A stretch of 64,000 bases of DNA, taken from assembly GCF_000735435.1 (NCBI RefSeq), contig NZ_JMPP01000030.1, positions 1 to 64,000 of the forward strand, written 5' to 3'. Positions 1 through 8,096 of this stretch are shown in pieces (the stretch's first letter is position 1; every line of letters starts with the position of its first letter). The notes below the pieces were generated by a model, which worked only from the letters and a program-made list of their open reading frames with translations, ran no database searches and was not told the DNA's origin. A program made the translations under genes and the position numbers. The stretch comes from Klebsiella planticola ATCC 33531. GTDB lineage: Bacteria > Pseudomonadota > Gammaproteobacteria > Enterobacterales > Enterobacteriaceae.

Positions 1-353
1 TAGATGCCGAGCCCGGCGTACAGCCAGCCGTCGCGTCCGGGGTAGCGCGAGAAGCTGAAGGCGGCGGGCACCGCCAGCAGCAGCGACACCAGCGTCGCCC
101 CAGCGGCAACCAGCAGGCTGTTGCGCAGGGCGGGGAGAAACAGCGCGCCGGGCTCACCGGGCTGCAGCGACAGCAGACGGGCGTAGCGGCTGAAGTCCCA
201 CTGACGCGGCAGCCACTCCAGCGGCACCCGGGTCAGATCGGCCGCGGCGCTGACGCTCATCAAAAACAGCCACGCCATGGGGGCCAGGATCGACAGCGCC
301 ACCAGCAGGGCCGCCAGGTAGCGCAGCAGAATACGCAGTTTACGTTTCATCAT
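1..353 (-). CDS. Sugar ABC transporter permease, MalG-like (partial)
   Basis: Second inner-membrane permease of a binding-protein-dependent sugar importer, cut by the left edge of the window; 117 N-terminal codons are visible. The protein starts MKRKLRILLRYLAALLVALS, with one membrane segment (about residues 8-30) and a second one beginning about residue 80, as in MalG-type permeases. The ATG (two in tandem at 353 and 350) lies inside the end of the preceding permease gene, an overlap of 11-14 nt that implies translational coupling. The EAA loop is beyond the edge. Class is clear; the sugar is unknown. Confidence 0.85.
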   Translation of the reverse strand, partial: MMKRKLRILLRYLAALLVALSILAPMAWLFLMSVSAAADLTRVPLEWLPRQWDFSRYARLLSLQPGEPGALFLPALRNSLLVAAGATLVSLLLAVPAAFSFSRYPGRDGWLYAGLGI

Positions 354-1248
354 GAGTGCTCCGGCGGCGCTGACGCAGCAGCATAAACAGATACAGGGCG
401 ATCAGCAGGGCGCACATCAGGGTCATCAGGATGGCGTAGGCCGCGCCGCTGCCCGCCCGCAGGTAGCTAAAGGACTCCTGGTAGACGAAGAAACTCAGCG
501 TGCGGGTACTGTCCAGCGGCCCGCCGCGGGTCATTACGTAGATGATATCGAAGACCTTAAACGCATCGATGGTGCGCAGGACCAGGGCCACGCCGAGCGG
601 GGCGGCGATCGCCGGGAAGGTAATGGCGCGAAAACGCCGCCACGACGAGGCGCCGTCAAGGCGAGCCGCTTCGTATAAATCCTCCGGAATGGATTGCAGC
701 GCGGCCAGCACCAGCAGGGTGACCAGCGGATAGTTCTTCCAGATATCCGCCAGCATCACCGCGTTGAGGGCCGAGTCCGGCGACCCCAGCCAGCTGCGGT
801 AACCGTCGATAATGCCCCATTGACTGAGCAAGGCGTTAATACTGCCGTAGTCCGGGTTGAAGTTGAGCCGCCACATCATCGCGTTAACGATAGTCGGCAG
901 CGCCCAGGGCAAAATGACCAGCACCCGCAGGATATTGCGTCCGAAAAATGGCTGATTGAGCAACAGCGCCACCAGCACGCCGATAACCCCTTCAATGGCG
1001 ACAGAGACCACGGTGAAGTAGAGGGTGCGGGCGAAGGCGGCGCGAAAATCCGGGTCGGTTAACGCATACAGATAGTTATCCAGCCAGAGGTAATTCGTCA
1101 CATCGCCATTGCCCACCAGCGCGGTGTCGGTAAAGCTCAGCCATAGCGTGCGCGCCAGCGGCCAGGCCGTCAGCAGAAACATCACGATCAGCATGGGTGC
1201 CAGAAGCACCCATGCCTGACGCTGCTCGCGTTGTTGCAAACTCAGCAT
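340..1248 (-). CDS. Sugar ABC transporter permease, MalF-like
   Basis: Inner-membrane permease (302 aa) of a carbohydrate ABC importer. Six hydrophobic segments are visible, and the cytoplasmic EAA loop that docks the ATPase is present near residue 195 (EAARLDGASSWRRF). An in-frame TTG at 1251 precedes the ATG at 1248; the ATG is preferred because AAGGA lies six bases upstream. It follows the binding-protein gene by 9 bases and overlaps the next permease, so the three form one operon. The ATPase is not in the window and may lie to the left. Substrate not determinable from sequence. Confidence 0.88.
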   Translation of the reverse strand: MLSLQQREQRQAWVLLAPMLIVMFLLTAWPLARTLWLSFTDTALVGNGDVTNYLWLDNYLYALTDPDFRAAFARTLYFTVVSVAIEGVIGVLVALLLNQPFFGRNILRVLVILPWALPTIVNAMMWRLNFNPDYGSINALLSQWGIIDGYRSWLGSPDSALNAVMLADIWKNYPLVTLLVLAALQSIPEDLYEAARLDGASSWRRFRAITFPAIAAPLGVALVLRTIDAFKVFDIIYVMTRGGPLDSTRTLSFFVYQESFSYLRAGSGAAYAILMTLMCALLIALYLFMLLRQRRRSTHDET

Positions 1249-1257
1249 CAAATGTCC

Positions 1258-2502
1258 TTAACGCAGGCGCGCCGCGCTTTTGTCGACGGCTTGCATCGCG
1301 GCATCCGGGGCGGCCTTGCCCTGCAGAACGGCCTGAAGCTGCTGTTGTAAGGCGTTGGAGAGGCGCGAGTAGTCCGCGGTTTCCGGACGCGACAGCATCA
1401 CGTTCAGCGATTTATCCGCTGCGGCGATCAGGCTCTCCTGACCTTTCGCCACCGCCGGGTCCTGATAGGAGGATTTCCACACCGGCAGGCTCAGCTTCGC
1501 ATATTTATCCTGCACCGGTTGCGAGGTCAGATAGTGAATATACTGCCACGCCTGTTCCGGATGCTGGCTGGCTTTGGCAATGCCTAACCCCATTGAGCCG
1601 TTCACCGCGCCGGGTTTGTCCGGCGTATCGCCGGGGGCCGGCATAATGCCGACATCGCCCGCTACCTTACTTTGTTTCGGGTCGTTGGCCATGTTGTACA
1701 TATAGGTCCAGTTCAGGGCAAATGCCGCGTCGCCGTTGGAGAAGGCCTTGCGCACATCCTCTTCCAGATATTCACGGGAGGCCGGATTGCTTAACCCGTC
1801 ATCCAGCGATTGTTTCATCAGCGTAACTGCTTTCAACGACGCCGGAGTGGAAAAGTCCAGTTTGCCGTTCTGATAAAACTGCCCGCCAAACCCGGAGACG
1901 AGGGTGGTGTAGTCGCACACCAGCGCTTCTGCCTGCGACCAGCTCCACACCAGCGGGTATTTAACGATACCTTTATCCTTGATGATTTTGGCGTCGTCCA
2001 GCACCTGTTGCCAGGTGGTCGGCATCTGCTTGATCCCGGCTTTGTCCAGCATCGCTTTGTTGTAGTAAAGATACTTGGTGTCGAGGATCCACGGCATGCC
2101 CAGCGTTTTGCCTTTGTAAACCACGGTATTCATGGCGCCGGGGAAAACCTTCTCCCGTTCGGCGACGGGAATACGTGCCGAGACATCCTGCAGGAGATCG
2201 AAGTGGCTAAATTCGGCAGGCCAGATGGCATCGAAGAGCACCACGTCGTAGCCGTTGCCGCCGGCTCCGCGTGCGGCAACGATTTTGTCATGCAACGCTT
2301 CGTAGGGGACGAACTCAAGGTTGATTTTGATATCCGGGTTTTGTTTTTCGAAATCGGCGGTCATGGCGCGAATGTCATTTTCGCTGTACGCCGCCTGGGT
2401 CATAAACAGGGCGTTAACCTGGGTGGCCGCCGCCGCACTCCCGCTGATGACCAGCATAGCCAGCAGACCGGCTTTAACCCGAAATGCACTGTAGTCGTTC
2501 AT
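1258..2502 (-). CDS. Extracellular sugar-binding protein of ABC importer
   Basis: Periplasmic solute-binding protein (414 aa) of bacterial family 1 (maltose/trehalose/oligosaccharide type). Residues 1-26 form a signal peptide (basic start, hydrophobic stretch LLAMLVISGSAAAA, Ala-X-Ala cleavage). The mature part has the family landmarks NPDIKINLEFVPYEAL near residue 55 and NGDAAFALNWTYMYN near residue 255. It is the first gene of the minus-strand operon, followed closely by two permeases, and is divergent from a ROK regulator, which suggests sugar-inducible repression. The sugar is unknown. Confidence 0.88.
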   Translation of the reverse strand: MNDYSAFRVKAGLLAMLVISGSAAAATQVNALFMTQAAYSENDIRAMTADFEKQNPDIKINLEFVPYEALHDKIVAARGAGGNGYDVVLFDAIWPAEFSHFDLLQDVSARIPVAEREKVFPGAMNTVVYKGKTLGMPWILDTKYLYYNKAMLDKAGIKQMPTTWQQVLDDAKIIKDKGIVKYPLVWSWSQAEALVCDYTTLVSGFGGQFYQNGKLDFSTPASLKAVTLMKQSLDDGLSNPASREYLEEDVRKAFSNGDAAFALNWTYMYNMANDPKQSKVAGDVGIMPAPGDTPDKPGAVNGSMGLGIAKASQHPEQAWQYIHYLTSQPVQDKYAKLSLPVWKSSYQDPAVAKGQESLIAAADKSLNVMLSRPETADYSRLSNALQQQLQAVLQGKAAPDAAMQAVDKSAARLR

Positions 2503-2540
2503 GTTGCTCTCCGCGGTACTGAAAAGAGGGATATGATTTA

Positions 2541-2563
2541 TTAAATCAATTTGATTGATTTAA
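2541..2563. promoter_or_regulatory. Perfect inverted repeat, candidate ROK operator
   Basis: TTAAATCAA at 2541-2549 and its exact complement TTGATTTAA at 2555-2563, separated by five bases. It lies 38-61 bases upstream of the sugar-binding-protein ATG, where the core promoter should be, and between that operon and the divergent ROK gene. AT-rich dyads of this size are typical targets of NagC/Mlc-type ROK repressors. The dyad is seen; the assignment to this regulator is inference. Confidence 0.55.
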
Positions 2564-2604
2564 TCGGGGCGACAATACGGCCCAAACGTCATTCGTGGCC
2601 CTTA

Positions 2605-2628
2605 GCATAAGCGTAGCAAAGCTTATGC
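2605..2628. repeat. Second inverted repeat between ABC operon and ROK gene
   Basis: GCATAAGC at 2605-2612 and GCTTATGC at 2621-2628, an exact 8-bp dyad with an 8-base spacer. It could be an operator, a small REP-like unit or a hairpin in a leader; nothing distinguishes these here. Confidence 0.35.
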
Positions 2629-2713
2629 CACCCGAAAGGGGGGAGGAGAATGTCGTTGCGCGAATTGTGACGCTGGCTAGAATTGCAGCATGATGCGACC
2701 AGGAAGGGACGGA

Positions 2714-3886
2714 ATGAAAACCTCGGGAACGAACCTTGAACACGCGCGAGTACACAACCGGCGGGTGGTGATTGAGGCCGTGCGTCTGCACGGTACGCTG
2801 ACCCGGGCGGAGCTGGCGCGAATTACCGCGCTGACGCCGCAAACGGTCTCCAATATTGTCGCCGAGCTACAGCAGATGGGGTTGCTCACCAGCCATGAAC
2901 CGCGTCGCGCCGCAGGACGCGGTCAGCCGGCGGTGCCGGTGAGCCTCAACCCCGCCAGCGCGTGGTCCATCGGGATCCATCTCGACCATCAAACCTTGAT
3001 CATCGTGCTGGTGGATCTCACCGGCGAGATCCATTTCCGCCGGCTCATTCTGGTGCAAAAGCCCCAACCTGGTGCCACCTTTGCCCGCATTGCCGAGGTG
3101 GTGCAGGAGATGAAAGCGCTGCCCGGGCTCGACTGGAGTCGGGTGCTGGGCATTGGCGTAGTGATGCCTGGGCCGTTTGGCGTGGAGGGCATTTCTTCGA
3201 CCGGGCCGACCACTCTCAACGGCTGGGAGGGGGTGGATGTAGCGTCGGAGCTGGAGCGGATAAGCGGTCTGCCGGTCACCCTGGAGAATGACGCCACGGT
3301 GGCGGCTATCGGCGAGCGCTTCCACGGGGTGGCGCGCCAGCTGAATTCGTTTGTTTATCTGTATATCGGCACCGGGCTTGGCGCCGGGATCTTCACCGAC
3401 GGCCATATCTATACCGGCCACGCCCACAACGCCGGAGAGGTCGGGCATATCGTGGTGCAACCGGGAGGGCGCGCCTGTTACTGCGGTAACCAGGGCTGCC
3501 TTGAACGCTACGTTTCTCTGCAGGCGGCCTATGAGTTTTGCGGTCTCGACCCCTACCGGGCGCTGCCCGAGGACCTGCTGGCGGTGGAGGCGTCGCTGTT
3601 CGATCGCTGGGTGGAGACGGCGTTACCGTCGCTGCGCCAGGCCATTAATTTGCTGGAATGCGTTTTCGATGCGGAAACGGTGGTGGTCGGCGGCATGATG
3701 CCCGCGCCGCTGTTGGAGAAAGTGCTGGCCCGCCTGCCGCCGCTGTATCAGTCGGTGCGCGGGCGTTATCTCCCGGCAATGCGGGTGAAAATGGGGATGA
3801 CGGGCACCGACACCGCCGCCCTCGGCGCTGCCGCACTGCCGATCTTTGATGAGTTTAATCCGCAGTTTCAGGCATTGATGAAGTAG
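2714..3886 (+). CDS. ROK-family transcriptional regulator
   Basis: Sugar-responsive regulator (390 aa). A winged-helix DNA-binding domain occupies residues 1-70 (LTRAELARITALTPQTVSNI), followed by a ROK sugar-kinase-like fold. The zinc-binding signature CYCGNQGCLE is near residue 255, and the glycine-rich segment YIGTGLGAGIF is near 215-225. In-frame ATGs at 2690 and 2693 exist, but 2714 is chosen because AGGAAGG precedes it at ideal spacing. It is divergent from the sugar ABC operon and probably represses it. Whether it has residual kinase activity is not clear. Confidence 0.88.
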   Translation: MKTSGTNLEHARVHNRRVVIEAVRLHGTLTRAELARITALTPQTVSNIVAELQQMGLLTSHEPRRAAGRGQPAVPVSLNPASAWSIGIHLDHQTLIIVLVDLTGEIHFRRLILVQKPQPGATFARIAEVVQEMKALPGLDWSRVLGIGVVMPGPFGVEGISSTGPTTLNGWEGVDVASELERISGLPVTLENDATVAAIGERFHGVARQLNSFVYLYIGTGLGAGIFTDGHIYTGHAHNAGEVGHIVVQPGGRACYCGNQGCLERYVSLQAAYEFCGLDPYRALPEDLLAVEASLFDRWVETALPSLRQAINLLECVFDAETVVVGGMMPAPLLEKVLARLPPLYQSVRGRYLPAMRVKMGMTGTDTAALGAAALPIFDEFNPQFQALMK

Positions 3887-3927
3887 GCCGCCGGCGCAAT
3901 TCAGCACCGCCCGCACCGTGCGTCGCG

Positions 3928-3965
3928 GATGAGCCCACGCAAAGGACCGCCGGCGGGGGCTCATC
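3928..3965. terminator. Inverted repeat between convergent genes, possible terminator
   Basis: GATGAGCCC (3928-3936) is exactly complementary to GGGCTCATC (3957-3965), with 20 bases between. It sits in the 110-base gap between the convergent ROK gene and lumazine synthase gene. No T-run follows on either strand, so an intrinsic terminator is only a suggestion. Confidence 0.35.
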
Positions 3966-3996
3966 GTTAGCGGACCACGCGGTTAAAGGCGTTGAT

Positions 3997-4440
3997 TCAC
4001 TCTTTCGCCAGCGGCAAGTTGTGGATCTGCAGTACCGCTCTGGCGGCTTCCTGACCCTTTTTGATGAAATGCTGGCTGTAAAAATCGATGAACTCGTCGG
4101 CAGGCTGGAAGTTGTGCGGCGTCAGAGAGACGGAGAACATCGGGACTTCGGTGGCCAGCTGGGCCTGCATCAGACCGCTGACCACGGCCTGGGCGACAAA
4201 GTCATGGCGATAGATACCGCCATCGACCACCAGCGCGGCGCACACGATGGCATCATAGCGTCCGCTTTTTGCCAGCTTCTGCGCCAGAAGCGGCATTTCA
4301 AATGCGCCAGGGACATCCCAGCTGTCGAGCGAATAATCAACCTGCTGACGGTCCAGCTCCTGCTGAAAACCGCTCTGCGCCTGGCTGACGATGTCACTGT
4401 GCCAGTTAGCTTTGATAAAGGCGACGTTTAACGATGGCAT
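3997..4440 (-). CDS. ribH: 6,7-dimethyl-8-ribityllumazine synthase, type II-like
   Basis: Enzyme (147 aa) joining 5-amino-6-ribitylaminouracil with dihydroxybutanone phosphate to give lumazine, the riboflavin precursor. Family features seen: VPGAFEMPLLAQKL near residue 43, and the RHDFVAQAV segment near 78 holding the catalytic His. The C-terminal part (SVSLTPHNFQPADEF) resembles RibH2 proteins of Brucella and rhizobia rather than the housekeeping RibH of enterics, which is normally in a ribD/nusB setting. Here it is a lone gene. I looked for an FMN riboswitch in the roughly 240 bases upstream and saw none, so it may escape flavin feedback. Confidence 0.85.
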   Translation of the reverse strand: MPSLNVAFIKANWHSDIVSQAQSGFQQELDRQQVDYSLDSWDVPGAFEMPLLAQKLAKSGRYDAIVCAALVVDGGIYRHDFVAQAVVSGLMQAQLATEVPMFSVSLTPHNFQPADEFIDFYSQHFIKKGQEAARAVLQIHNLPLAKE

Positions 4441-4887
4441 GGCATACTCCTGTAAAATGACCGCATCAGGCGAGTCAAAGAATGTTGATCTTCAGGTCTT
4501 ATACTCCGCGAGCCGTTTCAGGCCCCCACCGGGCGATGCTCTCATTCGCTCGGTTTACGCGCTTTCACACGGAGCTCAGGTCCTGTCTCATTAGCCAAAA
4601 GCGCTGGCGCATTCAGCAGCGTTCGGACGGGATCCGGTCGTTAACATTATACTGTTATGTCAAGAGACGATAGCCGTTTTTATCCGCCGCACGCCGTGGA
4701 ATACCTGTTCTCGGCCTGCGGGCGGCGCGGGCGTCTCATGGGGGCCGGGGGCGCTATCCCGCCGGGCAGAAAAGTGCGCGCATCATCATTTTCTGGCAAA
4801 GCTAAGTGATTTAAATACTTTGTTATTTTCCGCGTTTTCTCTCATCTTCTGGAGGCAAAAAGTTACGCGGAGAGAGTACCGGTAGTG
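4441..4887. other. Divergent intergenic region, ribH / desaturase
   Basis: About 450 bases between the start of ribH (minus) and the desaturase (plus). No convincing gene is present. The right end (4790-4860) is AT-rich and probably carries the desaturase promoter. The left half is GC-rich and should hold the ribH leader. No known riboswitch was recognised. Confidence 0.4.
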
Positions 4888-5886
4888 ATGACACAGCACT
4901 CGTCGAAGTATCTGCATCAGCAGCAGCGCGATCTGATTCGCCAGCTTTCCCGCCGCTGGCTGTGGCGCAGCGAATTACCCACCTGGCTATTAATTATTGC
5001 GGTCTACAGCGGCTGGTTTATGACCCTGATCTACTGGCAGACGCTGGGGCTTTTCCCGGCGACCGTGCTGCTCATCTGGTTTACCGCCTGGTACATGTCG
5101 TTGCAGCATGAGCTGATCCACGGCCACCCGACGCCCTGGCGGTGGTGTAATCAGCTGCTGGGCACGCTACCGCTGGCAGTGTGGTATCCCTACGGGCTTT
5201 ATCGCGATTCGCATCTGGCGCACCACAATAACGACCGGCTGACGCTGCCGGTGGATGACCCCGAATCCTACTATTTTAGCGCCGAAAGCTGGCGCCGTTT
5301 CTCGCCCTGGCAGCGTAAAGTGATACATCTGCGCAATACGTTTTTCGGCCGTCTGCTGCTGGCCCCGCTGCTGGATATTGTGCAAACGCTCGCCAGCGCG
5401 GTGAACGCCTTTCGCTATCGCCAGGGGAAAGCGATGATCATGTGGCTGGTTCACGGCGGATTGCTGGCCGCACTCCTGACGTGGATGGCACGCTGTGATT
5501 TTTCGCCGCTCTATTTCGTGGTGGTCATCAGCTACCCGGCGCTGGCGCTGACCAAAATTCGCTCCTTCCTCGAGCATCGGGCCGCTGACGACCCGCTGGC
5601 GCGCTCGGTCATCAATGAGGCCGGGCTGCTGTGGCGGCTGCTGTTTCTGAACCTGAACTACCACTCCGTGCATCATGATCTGCCCGGCGTACCGTGGTAC
5701 GGTCTGAGAAAACTCTATCTGCTGGAGCGGGAGCGCTACCAGCAGCGTAATCACGGGTTCGTGGTGCGCGGCTATGGTGAGTGGCTGCGCGCCTTTTTCT
5801 TCAGCGCGGTGGCGGTGAACGCCCATCCGGGGATCGGGAAAGCCTCCCGGGCAGGAGAGCAGGCGGGAGAAAGTGATGAGTCATAG
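4888..5886 (+). CDS. Membrane fatty acid desaturase family protein
   Basis: Integral-membrane di-iron oxygenase/desaturase (332 aa). All three histidine boxes are seen: HELIHGH at residues 74-80, HLAHH at 109-113 and NLNYHSVHHD near 254. Hydrophobic segments lie around residues 33-70 and 185-220. A GTG at 4885 is an alternative start; the ATG at 4888 is used. The stop codon overlaps the start of the next gene by 11 bases, so the two are coupled. The substrate (acyl lipid, carotenoid-like or other alkyl chain) cannot be told. Confidence 0.85.
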   Translation: MTQHSSKYLHQQQRDLIRQLSRRWLWRSELPTWLLIIAVYSGWFMTLIYWQTLGLFPATVLLIWFTAWYMSLQHELIHGHPTPWRWCNQLLGTLPLAVWYPYGLYRDSHLAHHNNDRLTLPVDDPESYYFSAESWRRFSPWQRKVIHLRNTFFGRLLLAPLLDIVQTLASAVNAFRYRQGKAMIMWLVHGGLLAALLTWMARCDFSPLYFVVVISYPALALTKIRSFLEHRAADDPLARSVINEAGLLWRLLFLNLNYHSVHHDLPGVPWYGLRKLYLLERERYQQRNHGFVVRGYGEWLRAFFFSAVAVNAHPGIGKASRAGEQAGESDES

Positions 5887-6670
5887 CGTGAATTTGCCGA
5901 TGTATGCGCTTCACCCGCCGGAGAACCAGGCGTTAGAAGCCGCGGTGCGGGAGCTGTTGCTCGCCCGAGGCATTGCCGTGAGTTCACCATCGTCGCCGCC
6001 GACGGACTTACTTTCGCACTGGCGTCAGCCGGATCTGCTGCTGAGCCAGACCTGCGGCTACCCGCTGGCGACGCTGCTGCCGGAGGTTCAGACGGTGGGC
6101 TGTTTTCACTATTCGGCGCCCGGCTGCGCAGGGATTGATTACCGCAGCCTGCTGGTGGCCCGTAAGGCGGATAACGCGCGGCCGCTCGCCGATTTCCGTG
6201 GGCGGCGGGCGATCTGCAATTCGCCCGATTCGCAGTCAGGTTATAACGTCTTACTGAAAATGGTGGCTCCGCTCGCCCACGAGGGGCGCTTTTTTTCCGG
6301 GGTCAATTTCAGCGGCAGCCACCGACAGTCGCTGCTCGGCTTACAGCAGGGGGCGGGCGATATTGCCGCCATCGACTGCGTTAGCTGGGCGCTGCTGGCG
6401 CGCCATGAACCTGCGGTACTGGAGGGGTTGTGCGTTATCGGCCAGACGCCGTCGGCGCCAGGGCTGCCGCTGATTACCGGGCCGCAAACGACAGCGCAAA
6501 CCCTGGCCGGTTTGCGATCGGCGCTGCGGCAGTTGGTCAGCGATGCGCAATATCGGGAGCGCTGCGACGCGCAGTTTATCTGTGGTTTCAGCCCGGTGAC
6601 CCGGGAGCCCTATTCCAGACTGCTGGCGTGGCGCGAAGAGGCGCGACAACTGGGCGTGACGCAACTTTGA
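5876..6670 (+). CDS. PhnD-like periplasmic-binding-fold protein without signal peptide
   Basis: Protein of 264 aa resembling the PhnD/phosphonate-type solute-binding fold: LLLSQTCGYPLA near residue 50, ADFRGRRAICNSPDSQSGYN near 102 and GAGDIAAIDCVSWALL near 160 follow that family. No signal peptide or lipobox is visible (start MSHSVNLPMYALHPPEN), so it is probably cytoplasmic and not a classical transporter component. ATG at 5876 has GGGAG upstream and overlaps the desaturase stop. Function unknown; the coupling suggests a role with the desaturase substrate or product. Confidence 0.7.
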   Translation: MSHSVNLPMYALHPPENQALEAAVRELLLARGIAVSSPSSPPTDLLSHWRQPDLLLSQTCGYPLATLLPEVQTVGCFHYSAPGCAGIDYRSLLVARKADNARPLADFRGRRAICNSPDSQSGYNVLLKMVAPLAHEGRFFSGVNFSGSHRQSLLGLQQGAGDIAAIDCVSWALLARHEPAVLEGLCVIGQTPSAPGLPLITGPQTTAQTLAGLRSALRQLVSDAQYRERCDAQFICGFSPVTREPYSRLLAWREEARQLGVTQL

Positions 6671-6672
6671 CA

Positions 6673-6700
6673 GACCGGAGAAGGTTGACCTCCTCCGGTC
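6673..6700. terminator. Hairpin between convergent genes
   Basis: GACCGGAG (6673-6680) pairs exactly with CTCCGGTC (6693-6700) across a 12-base loop. It lies just after the PhnD-like stop and before the convergent LLM gene end; probable bidirectional terminator, although no clear T-run follows. Confidence 0.5.
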
Positions 6701-6725
6701 AAGGCGTCGCGTAGGTTGCCGCCTG

Positions 6726-8066
6726 CTAGCGGGCAAAGCGGTTATCGGCCTTCGGCAAGCCCAGTTTTTCCCGCAGCGTACCCGGCGGATAGCTCTTTTT
6801 CATGGCACCGCTGCGCTGAAGAATCGGCACCACCTGCTCGACAAAACGGTCAAAATCGCCAGGCAATAGCGGGAACATCAAGTTAAATCCATCGGCAGCG
6901 CCGGCGCGCCAGATCTCGATAAGCCCGTTGGCGACCTCTTCTGCGCTGCCAATCAGCAGCCAGCTATCGGAGCTTTGCAGCAGTAAGCGGCCCAGTTCCA
7001 GTATGGTCAGCGCCGGGTCGTAGTCGCGGATCAGCCGCAGCGCGGTGCGAATGCCGTCAAACGTCTCTTCATCCGGCAGCGGCGGCAGCGGTTGGTCGAC
7101 AGCGCAGGTCGAGAGGTCCATACGCAGGTAGGAAGAGAGCAGGTCGATGGCCATTCGATCGCTCATCAACCGGTTGTTGAGCTGCTGACGAGCCTCCTTT
7201 TCGCCACTGGAGTTCACCACCACCGGCAGCACGCCGGCGATGATTTTGAAGTGTGCCGGGTCACGTCCCTTCGCCAGCAGCCGCTGGTTCATCTCCTGGC
7301 GATAGCGCAGCCCCTCTGCAACGGATTTAATAAACACGAAGTGCATATCTGACCAGGTTGCCGCCAGCTCTTTCCCTGCCTCCGACGATCCGGCCTGTAC
7401 CAGCAGCGGATGGCCCTGCGGCGGGCGCGGCACGTTCAGCGGTCCGCGAACGTTAAAGAATTCGCCGTGATGGTCGAGGTGATGGACTTTCTGTTTGTCG
7501 GCAAACAGACCGCTCGCTTTGTCGTACAGGACGGCATCCTCTTCCCAGGAGTCCCAAAGCCGGGTGACGACATCAATAAATTCACCGGCGCGCTGATAGC
7601 GGTTGTCGTGCCGGGGCAGCTGCCGGAGGCCGAAATTGGCCGCCTCTTCCTCCAGCCACGAGGTGACGATATTCCAGCTTGCCCGGCCATTACTCAGGAA
7701 ATCGAGCGAGGCAAAGTAGCGTGCAAGGTTGTAGGGTTCGTTATACGACGTCGACGCCGTCCCCATCAGGCCAATATGCTCGGTGACGGCCGCCAGCGCG
7801 GCGAGCAGGGTGATGGGTTCCAGCCGGGCGTTGGCGTAGTGGGTCAGACCGCTGGGCACCGTATCCCAGATAGCAATATGATCGGCAATAAAAATGGCAT
7901 CGAGCGTGGCCGCCTCGGCTTTCCTGGCCAGTTCGGCATAATAACTAAGGGTAAAAATTTCTTTTCCCGGCGCCTGCGGGTGACGCCAGGAGAAGCGATA
8001 ATCGCCCTGGGGATTGAAGAAGAACAGATTCAGAATCATCGGGTTTTTAGACATCGTCGCGCTCAT
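6726..8066 (-). CDS. LLM-class flavin-dependent monooxygenase (NtaA/SnaA/DszA type)
   Basis: Bacterial luciferase-like monooxygenase (about 446 aa, usual length for the NtaA/DszA group), using FMNH2 delivered by a separate reductase. Family features: LNLFFFNPQGDYRFSWRHP at the N-terminus, a conserved SYNEPYNLARYFASLDFLSNGRASWNIV-like stretch around residues 95-120, and an LVQAGSS segment near 225. Start is uncertain: GTG at 8081, ATG 8066 and ATG 8054 are all in frame; none has an ideal ribosome site. It is the last gene of the osmoprotectant-type ABC operon (15-30 bases after the binding protein), so the transported solute is likely its substrate or leads to it. No flavin reductase gene is adjacent. 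Confidence 0.85.
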   Translation of the reverse strand: MSATMSKNPMILNLFFFNPQGDYRFSWRHPQAPGKEIFTLSYYAELARKAEAATLDAIFIADHIAIWDTVPSGLTHYANARLEPITLLAALAAVTEHIGLMGTASTSYNEPYNLARYFASLDFLSNGRASWNIVTSWLEEEAANFGLRQLPRHDNRYQRAGEFIDVVTRLWDSWEEDAVLYDKASGLFADKQKVHHLDHHGEFFNVRGPLNVPRPPQGHPLLVQAGSSEAGKELAATWSDMHFVFIKSVAEGLRYRQEMNQRLLAKGRDPAHFKIIAGVLPVVVNSSGEKEARQQLNNRLMSDRMAIDLLSSYLRMDLSTCAVDQPLPPLPDEETFDGIRTALRLIRDYDPALTILELGRLLLQSSDSWLLIGSAEEVANGLIEIWRAGAADGFNLMFPLLPGDFDRFVEQVVPILQRSGAMKKSYPPGTLREKLGLPKADNRFAR

Positions 8067-8096
8067 TTGGCTGATGGCCACTCCCTGGCCGGATGA

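Noticed and set aside
4441-4680. FMN riboswitch before ribH
   Set aside because: The conserved RFN blocks (such as AGGGGCAGGGTGAAATTCCC-like start and the GACCGGCGGT core) were searched by eye on the minus strand and are absent.
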